Shown here: positions 44,192 to 51,155 of the stretch, in pieces
Layout of the letters: every line of letters starts with the position of its first letter
How positions within the stretch are numbered: the stretch's first letter is position 1
From: CAYTPI01 sp964439625
GTDB lineage: Bacteria; Chloroflexota; Anaerolineae; Aggregatilineales; UBA3940
NCBI GenBank assembly: GCA_964439625.1
Contig: CAYTPI010000006.1
Coordinates: forward strand, 62,001 to 126,000
DNA: 64,000 nucleotides
Reading direction: 5' to 3'
Translations under genes and position numbers: made by a program
The notes under the pieces: model-generated
What the model was told of the DNA's origin: nothing
Seen by the model: the letters and a program-made list of their open reading frames with translations, nothing else
The model's database searches: none

Positions 44192-44587
44192 CTACTGAGC
44201 AGCAACGACTTCAAGGATATCGACATCCGCCACGTTAATGGCTGTGCCGGTTGTGTCGCATGTGTAGGCCGGTACTGCACCATCAATGGCGCAGGAGTAC
44301 CAAGTTGATGTGCTGGCATCTAGCCGTACTTCAACGGACACTGGTGCCGCTGCCCCTGCTGTAGCGGCAATATCGAAATCAACTGCATCAAGTACGGTGG
44401 GATCTGTTGCATTCAATGTGTACGTGACGTTCGTCACTGTGTATCCACTGACTACTTCAGACCCAGCACCAGCACCAGACTCTGGTACGACGTTGGCTGC
44501 GGCGAAAGCGTAAATACCGGCAGCCGCAATCAAAACGGCGATGACAACAGTTATATTTTGAACCTTAAATAATGATTTAACGCGCAT
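44192..44587 (-). CDS. Small secreted protein with SipW-dependent-type signal, possible fibre subunit
   Basis: 131 residues, with AGGAGG a few bases before the start. A membrane anchor (12-31, ITVVIAVLIAAAGIYAFAA) is followed by AFAAANVVPESGAG (27-40). The mature part looks like one beta-sandwich: VSGYTVTNVTYTLNATDPTVLDAVDFDIAA, then VSVEVRLDASTSTWYSC, ending AINVADVDILEVVAAQ, with two cysteines. This layout recalls TasA/camelysin-type proteins processed by SipW, but the similarity is in pattern, not sequence. It is 18 nt upstream of the membrane peptidase gene on the same strand and is likely its substrate. I recall similar unnamed proteins in other environmental genomes. Confidence 0.75.
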   Translation of the reverse strand: MRVKSLFKVQNITVVIAVLIAAAGIYAFAAANVVPESGAGAGSEVVSGYTVTNVTYTLNATDPTVLDAVDFDIAATAGAAAPVSVEVRLDASTSTWYSCAIDGAVPAYTCDTTGTAINVADVDILEVVAAQ

Positions 44588-44755
44588 AGTTTGGCCTCCT
44601 AACCAGATTACTATCCTGAGTATATGGTGAGCCTTCTGCCACTCTGTGCAGCTATGGTGGAGAGTGTGTGGAAGATTGGTTTGGAAAAGTTCCTAAAACC
44701 CGCATCGTAAGGTGTCGTTATAGTAATTAAAGAGTAATCACAGAGCCTAACAAAC

Positions 44756-45505
44756 TCATAAGCGTCTGGGCTCTGTGTACAGCCGATAGCCGTGGCTACG
44801 GATGTTTAGAATTAAGCCGTCCGTCGTGTCTAGCTCCGCGAGTTTGCTGCGTAAATTGCGAATATGATAGCGCACAATGCGCGAACTTGACTCGGCTCGT
44901 TCTTCCGCATCTGTGTTCGAGGCCGGGAGTAACTCTTCATATTCAACGACCTTGCCATTTGCCATAAACAATCGCTTGAGGATGAAGAATTCAGATGGCG
45001 TGAGGTGAAGCTTTTCATCATTCGCCCAGGCTTCTCTGGTGCCAAGGTCGAGGGTCACATTAGCAAGCGTATATTGACCACTAGGTGCAGACGCCTGAGA
45101 TTTGAGGCCATTCGGGTGTAACTGCTCGTAACGACGGAGCTTGCCATACACGATTGCCAGTAAGTCAGCGCTGTCGAAGGGCTTGACGAGATAATCATCG
45201 GCGCCAAGCTCTTTACCATAGCGGATATCTTCTGGGTCGCGCTTGGCTGTTAGAAAGACAAATGGAACACGTGTATAGCGCTCGTCGCGCCTCAGGCGAT
45301 CGTAGAGTTGGTAACCATTGATTTTCGGCATGATGACATCAGAGATAATCATGTCTGGCGAGATATCATCGCCCAGTAAAGTCAATGCATGCGAGCCATT
45401 TTCAGCACCAACAACATCATAACCAGCATCAGCTAGTAGCTCTATAATGCCCGCTCGAATCGGAAACTCGTCTTCAACAACCAGAATCGTTGATTGAAAT
45501 TGCAT
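44756..45505 (-). CDS. Response regulator, OmpR/PhoB-like winged helix
   Basis: 249 residues from the ATG at 45505, preceded by GGGAGAA; an upstream ATG at 45526 overlaps this ribosome site. The receiver domain has the acidic pair in ILVVEDE, phospho-acceptor Asp in MIISDVIMPKINGYQ, Thr in FVFLTAKRD and Lys in DDYLVKPFDS, so it should be active. The C-terminal winged helix is seen in LTPSEFFILKRLFMANG and RIVRYHIRNLRSKLAELD to IRSHGYRLY. It is divergent from the kinase at 45781 and downstream-adjacent to the peptidase module, which it may control. Confidence 0.88.
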   Translation of the reverse strand: MQFQSTILVVEDEFPIRAGIIELLADAGYDVVGAENGSHALTLLGDDISPDMIISDVIMPKINGYQLYDRLRRDERYTRVPFVFLTAKRDPEDIRYGKELGADDYLVKPFDSADLLAIVYGKLRRYEQLHPNGLKSQASAPSGQYTLANVTLDLGTREAWANDEKLHLTPSEFFILKRLFMANGKVVEYEELLPASNTDAEERAESSSRIVRYHIRNLRSKLAELDTTDGLILNIRSHGYRLYTEPRRL

Positions 45506-45780
45506 GATATGGTTCTCCCTGCCCAAAGAGTTTATTTACCATAATCATACTATTAATAATGGGTATTAATGGTCAAAATACATAACAAACATCCCACAAT
45601 TTAAGCCTCGACCCTCTTTTTTGATCTATAACATAGATGTAAATATGTATCGCAAAAGTCTAACACATCATCCCATCTCATCTGAAACTGTATGGCGCTG
45701 CAGCGCATGTGTAGATACTCCGCCACCGCAAACGTAAAGCTCTTGCTTGATACTCGTGTTGACGAAGAAAGTTTATTGGT

Positions 45781-46860
45781 ATGCACGGAATAGAAAATAC
45801 TGCTGTTTTAATCTCCATGATAGAGTCCGAGACATCGCGAGACCTGAAAAAAATCTTGGAAGATGCTGGGGTAGAAGTATATGCAGCGGACGAGGGACGC
45901 CAAATTTTTAAAATAGCGCAGGTTCAGCAGCCCGACGCCATCATATTGGAAAAAATTTTCGGTGAAACCAGTGGCTTCGAAGTGTGCAAAGCCTTGCGCA
46001 AAGACCCAAAGACTTCGTCAATACCTGTATTGATTATGACAACAGTTCAAGACGTTGAGGATAAAGTTCGTGCTTTGTCTGCTGGCGCAGTTGATGTTTT
46101 GACGTCACCGTTGCAGCCTGATGATGTCCTTGCTCGGACTGCAACACAAATCAGTTTGTATGCCAAACAAGAGCATGAACACGATGAAGTTTTTTCAGAC
46201 TTTCTTCAATCTGGCTCACATGATTTACGTACACCGCTCACTGCTGCCAAAACTTACATCCATTTATTGAAAAAGGGTGCGAAAGGCGGCAGCGTTGACA
46301 GTTACCTGAATAAGCTAGATCGTTATGTTGATGAGGTCAGTAATACGCTGAACCAACTTTATACACTGACAAATTTAGATACGGTTGAGCAGCTTCGTTT
46401 GATGCCGCACACACTCAATCATATTGTTGAATACGCAGGTTACAGTGCTGGCCCATTGTGCCACAACAAAGAAATTGTGATGCGCCTGAACCTGCTGCCG
46501 CAGCCATTAACGATTATGGCTGATGAAGGGATGCTGCACCAGGCATTATTCCAGGTGTTGTCGAATGCCGTGATGTACACGCCCGCAGACGGGCATGTGA
46601 CAATCACCACCAAACTTGGGCAAGGACGGGATGTAATCATTGAGATTACAGATGATGGCATTGGCATCGAAAAGCGGCATCTACCCTTTATATTCCAGCG
46701 ATTCTATCGTGTGGCTGAAGGCCCTGCGGCCTTGGTCAACGGAGCTGGATTGGGTTTAGCAATCAGCCGACGTATTATTGACCTTCACCATGGCACAATT
46801 ACGGCTGAAAGTGCACCTTTTGAATTCACCACAATCCGCGTAACACTACCGTTACAGTAG
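45781..46860 (+). CDS. Cytoplasmic histidine kinase with degenerate receiver domain
   Basis: 359 residues, no membrane helix. The N-terminal receiver (1-125) keeps its fold (DAGVEVYAADEGRQIFK, VRALSAGAVDVLTS) but the phospho-acceptor Asp is Glu in AIILEKIFGETSGFEV, the acidic pair is lost (LISMIESE) and the usual KP is SP in LTSPLQP, so it probably cannot be phosphorylated. The kinase core is intact: His in GSHDLRTPLTAAKT, SNAVMYTPADG, TDDGIGIEKRH and NGAGLGLAISRRI. It is divergent from the response regulator at 44756-45505, its likely partner; the pseudo-receiver may sense a ligand or protein instead. Confidence 0.85.
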   Translation: MHGIENTAVLISMIESETSRDLKKILEDAGVEVYAADEGRQIFKIAQVQQPDAIILEKIFGETSGFEVCKALRKDPKTSSIPVLIMTTVQDVEDKVRALSAGAVDVLTSPLQPDDVLARTATQISLYAKQEHEHDEVFSDFLQSGSHDLRTPLTAAKTYIHLLKKGAKGGSVDSYLNKLDRYVDEVSNTLNQLYTLTNLDTVEQLRLMPHTLNHIVEYAGYSAGPLCHNKEIVMRLNLLPQPLTIMADEGMLHQALFQVLSNAVMYTPADGHVTITTKLGQGRDVIIEITDDGIGIEKRHLPFIFQRFYRVAEGPAALVNGAGLGLAISRRIIDLHHGTITAESAPFEFTTIRVTLPLQ

Positions 46861-47037
46861 TAACAAACTCTCGCTAACCATGGAAAATAGCTGACTTTCT
46901 CCCTGGTTTCTCCACAAAGATAGCAATCTGTTCTGTATTCGTTTGCGGTCCGCAATAAAACACTATTCTCTGCGGCTTTCTGTCTGGCTAACATGATATC
47001 AAGACAATGCAATACGAATCAGTAGGATGGCTTCACT

Positions 47038-47103
47038 AAGGGTAACCACCCACACAGATGACTGACCAACCCGTGCCAGATATAGGTCATTCATCACCCT
47101 TTT
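47038..47103 (+). ncRNA. Possible structured RNA or terminator hairpin
   Basis: GATGACTGACC (47057-47067) pairs with GGTCATTCATC (47085-47095) with one mismatch, and AAGGGT (47038-47043) pairs with ACCCTT (47096-47101) just outside, leaving a 13-nt asymmetric bulge. TTTT follows. It may end the kinase transcript or lead the protease mRNA. Confidence 0.35.
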
Positions 47104-47140
47104 AGACGACATCTAACAACATATCCTGCGTTCAGCTTGA

Positions 47141-47155
47141 GAAGAATTATTCTCA
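47141..47155. promoter_or_regulatory. Fur-box-like palindrome upstream of the matrixin gene
   Basis: GAAGAAT-T-ATTCTCA fits the 7-1-7 form TGAGAAT-N-ATTCTCA at 12 of 14 half-site positions, 60 nt before the ATG at 47216. A Fur-family gene lies at 988-1407. Binding is speculative. Confidence 0.3.
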
Positions 47156-47215
47156 TGACTGCTGGTTTCGTGCGCCTTGTTGATATTTGTAATGGGCACA
47201 GGGAGCAGCAGAGAA

Positions 47216-47860
47216 ATGACCCAATTTGTAAAACGATTAATGATTATTACAGCTGTTGTTGGAGGCTTGGGGGTTAGCGTTCAATATGGGATTGACGAAT
47301 CTGTCGTCGATTCATTGCCACGCAAAGCAGTCAGCACCACAAGTGAGGCGGGATCAGGCTACGTTTTAGTAGGTGTTCAATGGAATAACCCGAATGTGAC
47401 GTATGCTTTTGCCAACTGCCCGTCAGGCTTAGATTGTGCCACTGCTCAGAATGCAGTGCGCGAAGCTTTTTGGACATGGACTTCAAGCTGTGGCATTAAC
47501 TTCAGCGAGACGACTGGGCCTGCTGATGTGATGGTGTCTTGGCAGACGGGCGCATTTGGCTTAGACATTGACTTTGATGGCCCCGGTGGCTACTTGGCGA
47601 TTGGTCGCCCGCCGTATTATGGTGGCAACCACGAACTTGACGGTGACATTTTCTTTGATGATCAAGAAGCATGGTACATCAGCGGCGTGACATCCGGAGG
47701 GCAGTACAACTTGCGCTCAACAGCGCTACACGAGATTGGTCATACAGTCGGTCTTAATCACAGCAGCGCCTCAAGCACGATTATGTGGTACAGCGATAAT
47801 GGCATGACGAGCCTATCAGCGGCAGATGTGGCGGGCTGCCAAGCGCTATATGGCTCCTAG
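47216..47860 (+). CDS. Secreted matrixin-type (M10) zinc metalloprotease
   Basis: 214 residues from the ATG at 47216 (GGGAG 10 nt upstream); a TTG at 47177 would add 13 residues before the signal sequence. An N-terminal signal (VKRLMIITAVVGGLGVSV) and a short propeptide-like stretch without a cysteine switch precede the protease domain. The zinc site is HEIGHTVGLNH and the Met-turn is STIMWYSDNG; SLSAADVAGCQALYG closes the domain as in matrixins. WNNPNVTYAFANCP at the start matches the family's first strand. It probably cleaves proteins outside the cell. It stands next to the two-component pair. Confidence 0.9.
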   Translation: MTQFVKRLMIITAVVGGLGVSVQYGIDESVVDSLPRKAVSTTSEAGSGYVLVGVQWNNPNVTYAFANCPSGLDCATAQNAVREAFWTWTSSCGINFSETTGPADVMVSWQTGAFGLDIDFDGPGGYLAIGRPPYYGGNHELDGDIFFDDQEAWYISGVTSGGQYNLRSTALHEIGHTVGLNHSSASSTIMWYSDNGMTSLSAADVAGCQALYGS

Positions 47861-48084
47861 TCTTGAAAGTTTTACCTTAAGCACGTAACACGTTAGTTTT
47901 CAATAATTTATGAAGTACAGCAGTGCGTATCATTTGCATGGACTGTTGTGTTGTACTTCTGATGCTGCTCGTTTAACCACAGCGTTTTTTAGTATACTTT
48001 TGCCGCATCTTACCTATAATTGGGTCAACATACTAATTCTATGCGAGTCATTAGCATACACGACAAGATTTGGGAGATGGAAAC

Positions 48085-49065
48085 TTGAAGACTATTACAG
48101 TCGGGAAGATGCGGGCACTTCAGGCCGCGACAACCGATGATGGCCTCTTTTGCATCCTTGCCATTGATCATAGGGATGCGATGCGGGCGATGTTCAACCC
48201 AACTACCCCAGAATCTGTTCCAGACCAAGCCATGACAGACTTCAAGTTGATGGTGTTAAGCACCCTTGCTGATATCCCAAGTGCGGTCTTGCTAGACCCT
48301 ATTTATAGTGTCGCTCAGTCTGTTGCAGATGGCAGTCTGCGGGGCAGCATGGGGCTTATTTCAGCAATAGAAGATCAGGGCTATCTTGGTGATCCGTTCG
48401 GTCGGCAGACGACCATGCTTAATGGATGGGGGGTTGAGAAAGCTAAACGACTGGGGGCGAATGGCGTCAAAGTGTTGTTGTTCTACAACCCTGATGCAAC
48501 AGAAGCTGCGGAACGTCAGGAAGCGTTGGTCGAAGGGCTATTAGTTAGCTGTCGCCGTTACGATATGCCCCTCTTCCTGGAACCAATTGTGTATTCGCTT
48601 GACCCCGATGTTGCGAAAAATTCGGAAACTTTTGCAGAGCAACGCGCTGACTTGATCATACGGAGTGCGGAGCGCTTCAGCCAGATGCAGGTGGACATCC
48701 TTAAGGTTGAGTTTCCAATTGATGTGAACTTCAACCCAGATGAAACCGCTTGGGCTAAGGCTTGCCAAGCACTTGATGCAGTGTGCAATGTCCCTTGGGT
48801 GCTGCTTTCGGCAGGGGTGAGCTATGATGTGTTTGCGCGTCAGGTTGAGGTTGCGTGTAACGCGGGTTGCTCTGGCTTTATGGTCGGGCGCTCCGTTTGG
48901 GGTGAGGCAATCCAGATGGCAGCAGATGTCCGCGCAGGCTTCCTTGCCCGGACGGCGCGGGAGCGACTGGCTGCCTTGGTGGCGAGTGCCACACAGCATG
49001 GTAGACCGCTGATGGAAGTCTACCAAACGGAGGCAATCGACAGTCATTGGTACATTCGTTATTAG
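48085..49065 (+). CDS. Class I aldolase, LacD/tagatose-bisphosphate aldolase-like
   Basis: 326 residues from the TTG at 48085, which has GGGAG 8 nt upstream; a TTG at 48070 would overlap that site. TIM-barrel aldolase: FCILAIDHRDAMRAMF at the start, VLLDPIYSV, LGANGVKVLLFYNPD, PLFLEPIVYSL, DILKVEFPIDVNF (likely Schiff-base Lys) and NVPWVLLSAGVSYDVFARQVEVACNAGCSGFMVGRSVWGEA. The family splits tagatose 1,6-bisphosphate, or related sulfo-sugar phosphates, to triose phosphates. No lac or sulfo-sugar genes are near, so the substrate is open. A hairpin separates it from the convergent gene. Confidence 0.85.
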   Translation: MKTITVGKMRALQAATTDDGLFCILAIDHRDAMRAMFNPTTPESVPDQAMTDFKLMVLSTLADIPSAVLLDPIYSVAQSVADGSLRGSMGLISAIEDQGYLGDPFGRQTTMLNGWGVEKAKRLGANGVKVLLFYNPDATEAAERQEALVEGLLVSCRRYDMPLFLEPIVYSLDPDVAKNSETFAEQRADLIIRSAERFSQMQVDILKVEFPIDVNFNPDETAWAKACQALDAVCNVPWVLLSAGVSYDVFARQVEVACNAGCSGFMVGRSVWGEAIQMAADVRAGFLARTARERLAALVASATQHGRPLMEVYQTEAIDSHWYIRY

Positions 49066-49074
49066 GTAATAGTA

Positions 49075-49101
49075 GGGCAGGTACATGATGGGTATCTGCC
49101 C
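49075..49101. terminator. Hairpin between convergent genes
   Basis: GGGCAGGTAC (49075-49084) pairs with GTATCTGCCC (49092-49101), 10 bp with one G-T, loop of 7. It lies between the aldolase and the convergent membrane-protein gene; no long T tract, so it is a probable but weak terminator. Confidence 0.5.
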
Positions 49102-49113
49102 CGTTATGCTTAT

Positions 49114-49776
49114 TCAGAGCGTGCCTTTTCCCAACAGCTTAACTTCGTCTTGTGGTTTGTTGATGGCGCGCCATTCTGTGCAGCGCTGCGCTAAGCTGCG
49201 AACCGCAGCGTAATAGTCAGACTCTTTGCCGCGTTCTTCGATTTCATAGTCGATGTAGGGGCCGAGCTTGACCCAGACTTTGACCACAATAGGACTGACC
49301 CACTCGATGATGCCCTCGTCATCTACCCAGCCCTGATCGATGAGGAAACCAAGATAATCAATCGAATTGAGAATCCGTTTGACCTTAGCGCGGCCCTCGG
49401 CATCTATCGTACTGAGCCCTATTTCTGGATCAGCAGGCAAATCTTGGTAGATGAAACGACGCGCCTCGATATGTTCGTCATCCATCCACTTTTCGAAGAC
49501 GCGGTTGAAGACATCAATGTGGCGATTATCGATGGCTTCAACAAGTTGGAAAAGAATGACAACACCACCACCAACGACGGCGGCAAAAGCGAGGGCGGAC
49601 GAAATTCCTTCGAGCATACTCCAAAGGTCCCAGACAATCAGCGTAGTACCATTGCCAATACGCCAAATAATAGTGATGATCACAATCGTACTTATCGCAA
49701 CGATTACTGTGATGACGATGGCAAGGCGAATGAGCTCCGCCGGGGACATATTGCGAATACGTTCCATACGTATCAT
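49114..49776 (-). CDS. Membrane protein with two N-terminal helices, DUF4760-like
   Basis: 220 residues. Two transmembrane helices (about 14-38, LIRLAIVITVIVAISTIVIITII, and 55-80, ISSALAFAAVVGGGVVILFQLV) are followed by a soluble helical domain (VFNRVFEKWMDDEHIEARRFIYQDLP, LNSIDYLGFLIDQGWVDDEGIIEWV, YIDYEIEERGKESDYYAAV). Similar small proteins are grouped as DUF4760; function unknown. It follows the polysaccharide deacetylase by 41 nt on the same strand. Confidence 0.68.
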   Translation of the reverse strand: MIRMERIRNMSPAELIRLAIVITVIVAISTIVIITIIWRIGNGTTLIVWDLWSMLEGISSALAFAAVVGGGVVILFQLVEAIDNRHIDVFNRVFEKWMDDEHIEARRFIYQDLPADPEIGLSTIDAEGRAKVKRILNSIDYLGFLIDQGWVDDEGIIEWVSPIVVKVWVKLGPYIDYEIEERGKESDYYAAVRSLAQRCTEWRAINKPQDEVKLLGKGTL

Positions 49777-49816
49777 AAAAAGGACCTTTCTTTTAAGTGA
49801 ATGGCAAATTTATTGG

Positions 49817-50902
49817 TTACTGCCATGTTGCTTCTCGGATGAGGATCGAAAAACGATCAAGTGGGATGCCGTTGCTAATGCGTAGGCGTTCGAGCTCATA
49901 GATTTGATCACTGCGTTGGGTGGAGCCACTCGCTGTTGTGACGGCAGCCCAGTAACCGTACTGACGGGCTGCACGAATTGTATTTTCATCGTATTTACCA
50001 GACGGATACGAGAGGAAACGGGCTTGGTAACCCAACTCTGCTTGGAGTGTTTCTTGCGAGCCGCGCAGATGAAACAGCAGCCAAGCATCATCCCGGTTGG
50101 ACATTTGAAGATGTTCACGCCCATGAATTTGAATATCCATGCCTGCATCAGCCATCTCACGGTACATATCCCACGTCATATAACCCTCTTGCTCGCGGTC
50201 CGTAACATCGGTGAGAATGAAGAAGGTCGCGGTGTAACCGAACTCCTGGAGCATCGGGAAAGCATTCTCATAATTGTCAATGTAGCCGTCATCAAACGTT
50301 AAGACGACCGGGCGTTCCGGCAGACGGGGCCAACCGATTGCTAAGGCATAGACTAACTCTGTCAGTGTAATCGCCTCGTAGCCATTATCTTTGAGCCATT
50401 GTAGCTGTTCACGGAAGACATCTGGTTCGATGGACAAATCTTCACGGTAGATGTCTGCATCCGGTGGTGGGACACTAAGGTAATGATACATCAGGATCGG
50501 AACACCAAATTGCCGTGGAAAGTTATCTGGCGTGGGTTGGGGCGTGGGGGTGTTCGTCGGCGTGGGTAGCGGGGTATCTGTTGGTGTGGGTGTGATAGTC
50601 GGTGTGCGGGTGGCAGTTGGTGTTGGTGTTGCGGTTGGTGTGCTGGTAGCTGTTGGTGTATTTGATGGTGTTGCCGATGCCAACAAAGCGACGACACGCG
50701 GGCGGCTGTCGATGCTGTTAGGGTTCGGGGTGAGGGCAAAGATACCTGTTGCCCCACAGACGAACAATCCCCCGAATAAAAACAATAAGATCGTCAAGGC
50801 AACGGCTTGTAAGCGCTTCTTGTGGCGCGCTTTACTCTCTGTCTTTTTCCCTTGTGTTGGTTTGGATGTTTTTGCCATGGTGGTTTGTGGTACGCGAATC
50901 AT
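49817..50902 (-). CDS. Polysaccharide deacetylase (CE4), membrane-anchored
   Basis: 361 residues from the ATG at 50902; an ATG at 50878 is also possible. A basic N-terminus and one helix (about 31-52, LTILLFLFGGLFVCGATGIFAL) are followed by a long Thr/Pro stalk (75-125, TPTATSTPTATPTPTATRTP). The NodB domain shows VPILMYHYLSVPP, LTFDDGYIDNYENAFP (catalytic Asp pair), DIQIHGREHLQM (HxxxH metal site) and FLSYPSGKYDENTIRAA. It removes acetyl groups from N-acetylglucosamine polymers, probably peptidoglycan or a surface glycan, outside the membrane. Confidence 0.92.
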   Translation of the reverse strand: MIRVPQTTMAKTSKPTQGKKTESKARHKKRLQAVALTILLFLFGGLFVCGATGIFALTPNPNSIDSRPRVVALLASATPSNTPTATSTPTATPTPTATRTPTITPTPTDTPLPTPTNTPTPQPTPDNFPRQFGVPILMYHYLSVPPPDADIYREDLSIEPDVFREQLQWLKDNGYEAITLTELVYALAIGWPRLPERPVVLTFDDGYIDNYENAFPMLQEFGYTATFFILTDVTDREQEGYMTWDMYREMADAGMDIQIHGREHLQMSNRDDAWLLFHLRGSQETLQAELGYQARFLSYPSGKYDENTIRAARQYGYWAAVTTASGSTQRSDQIYELERLRISNGIPLDRFSILIREATWQ

Positions 50903-51024
50903 TAATCAATGTGGTGTTGTCTTAATGAGCAAGAATGCCCTTTCTCAGGTGATTATGCCGACCATCACGCTAACTGACCATTCTTCGATGCAATGTTAGA
51001 GCTTCATCAGTATTTTGAGAATAG

Positions 51025-51055
51025 TTGATCGTATTAGTGGGGCGTGTCGTATGAT
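51025..51055 (+). promoter_or_regulatory. Candidate promoter of the fasciclin lipoprotein
   Basis: TTGATC (51025-51030) and TATGAT (51050-51055), 19-bp spacer, about 100 nt before the start codon. Confidence 0.3.
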
Positions 51056-51081
51056 CTGTCGGAGTTATAAACTCAAACAAG

Positions 51082-51106
51082 CCCGCCTGTTCGCGCGAAC
51101 AGCGGG
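51082..51106 (+). promoter_or_regulatory. Strong palindrome in the 5' leader of the fasciclin lipoprotein
   Basis: TGTTCGCGCGAACA (51088-51101) is a perfect 14-bp palindrome, extended by CCCGC (51082-51086) and GCGGG (51102-51106) with one bulged C at 51087. It lies 50 nt before the start codon and downstream of the candidate promoter, so it would form a stable hairpin in the mRNA leader or serve as a dyad binding site. Confidence 0.5.
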
Positions 51107-51155
51107 TCACGTAATCGACTAAAGTAGACCGATTTTTGGAGGAACAAAAGAAGAA

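Larger units (their letters stand above)
46861..47215. other. Intergenic region of 355 nt with hairpin and palindrome
   Basis: No gene is supported here. It holds a long imperfect hairpin (47038-47103) and a Fur-box-like palindrome (47141-47155), both listed separately. A weak minus-strand reading frame with CxxC pairs crosses the left part but runs into the kinase gene. Confidence 0.5.

Noticed and set aside
45601..45786. Minus-strand 61-codon frame between the response regulator and kinase genes
   Set aside because: No ribosome site and no recognisable composition; it covers the divergent promoter region.
46785..47012. Minus-strand reading frame of 75 codons with CYLCGE and CYYC pairs, like a zinc ribbon
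   Set aside because: Its last third lies antisense to the kinase gene, it has no ribosome site and the CxxC spacing fits no known family; most likely chance.
50530..50680. Highly repetitive GTTGGTGTT-like tract as tandem repeat or CRISPR
   Set aside because: It is the Thr/Pro-rich stalk of the polysaccharide deacetylase read on the other strand.
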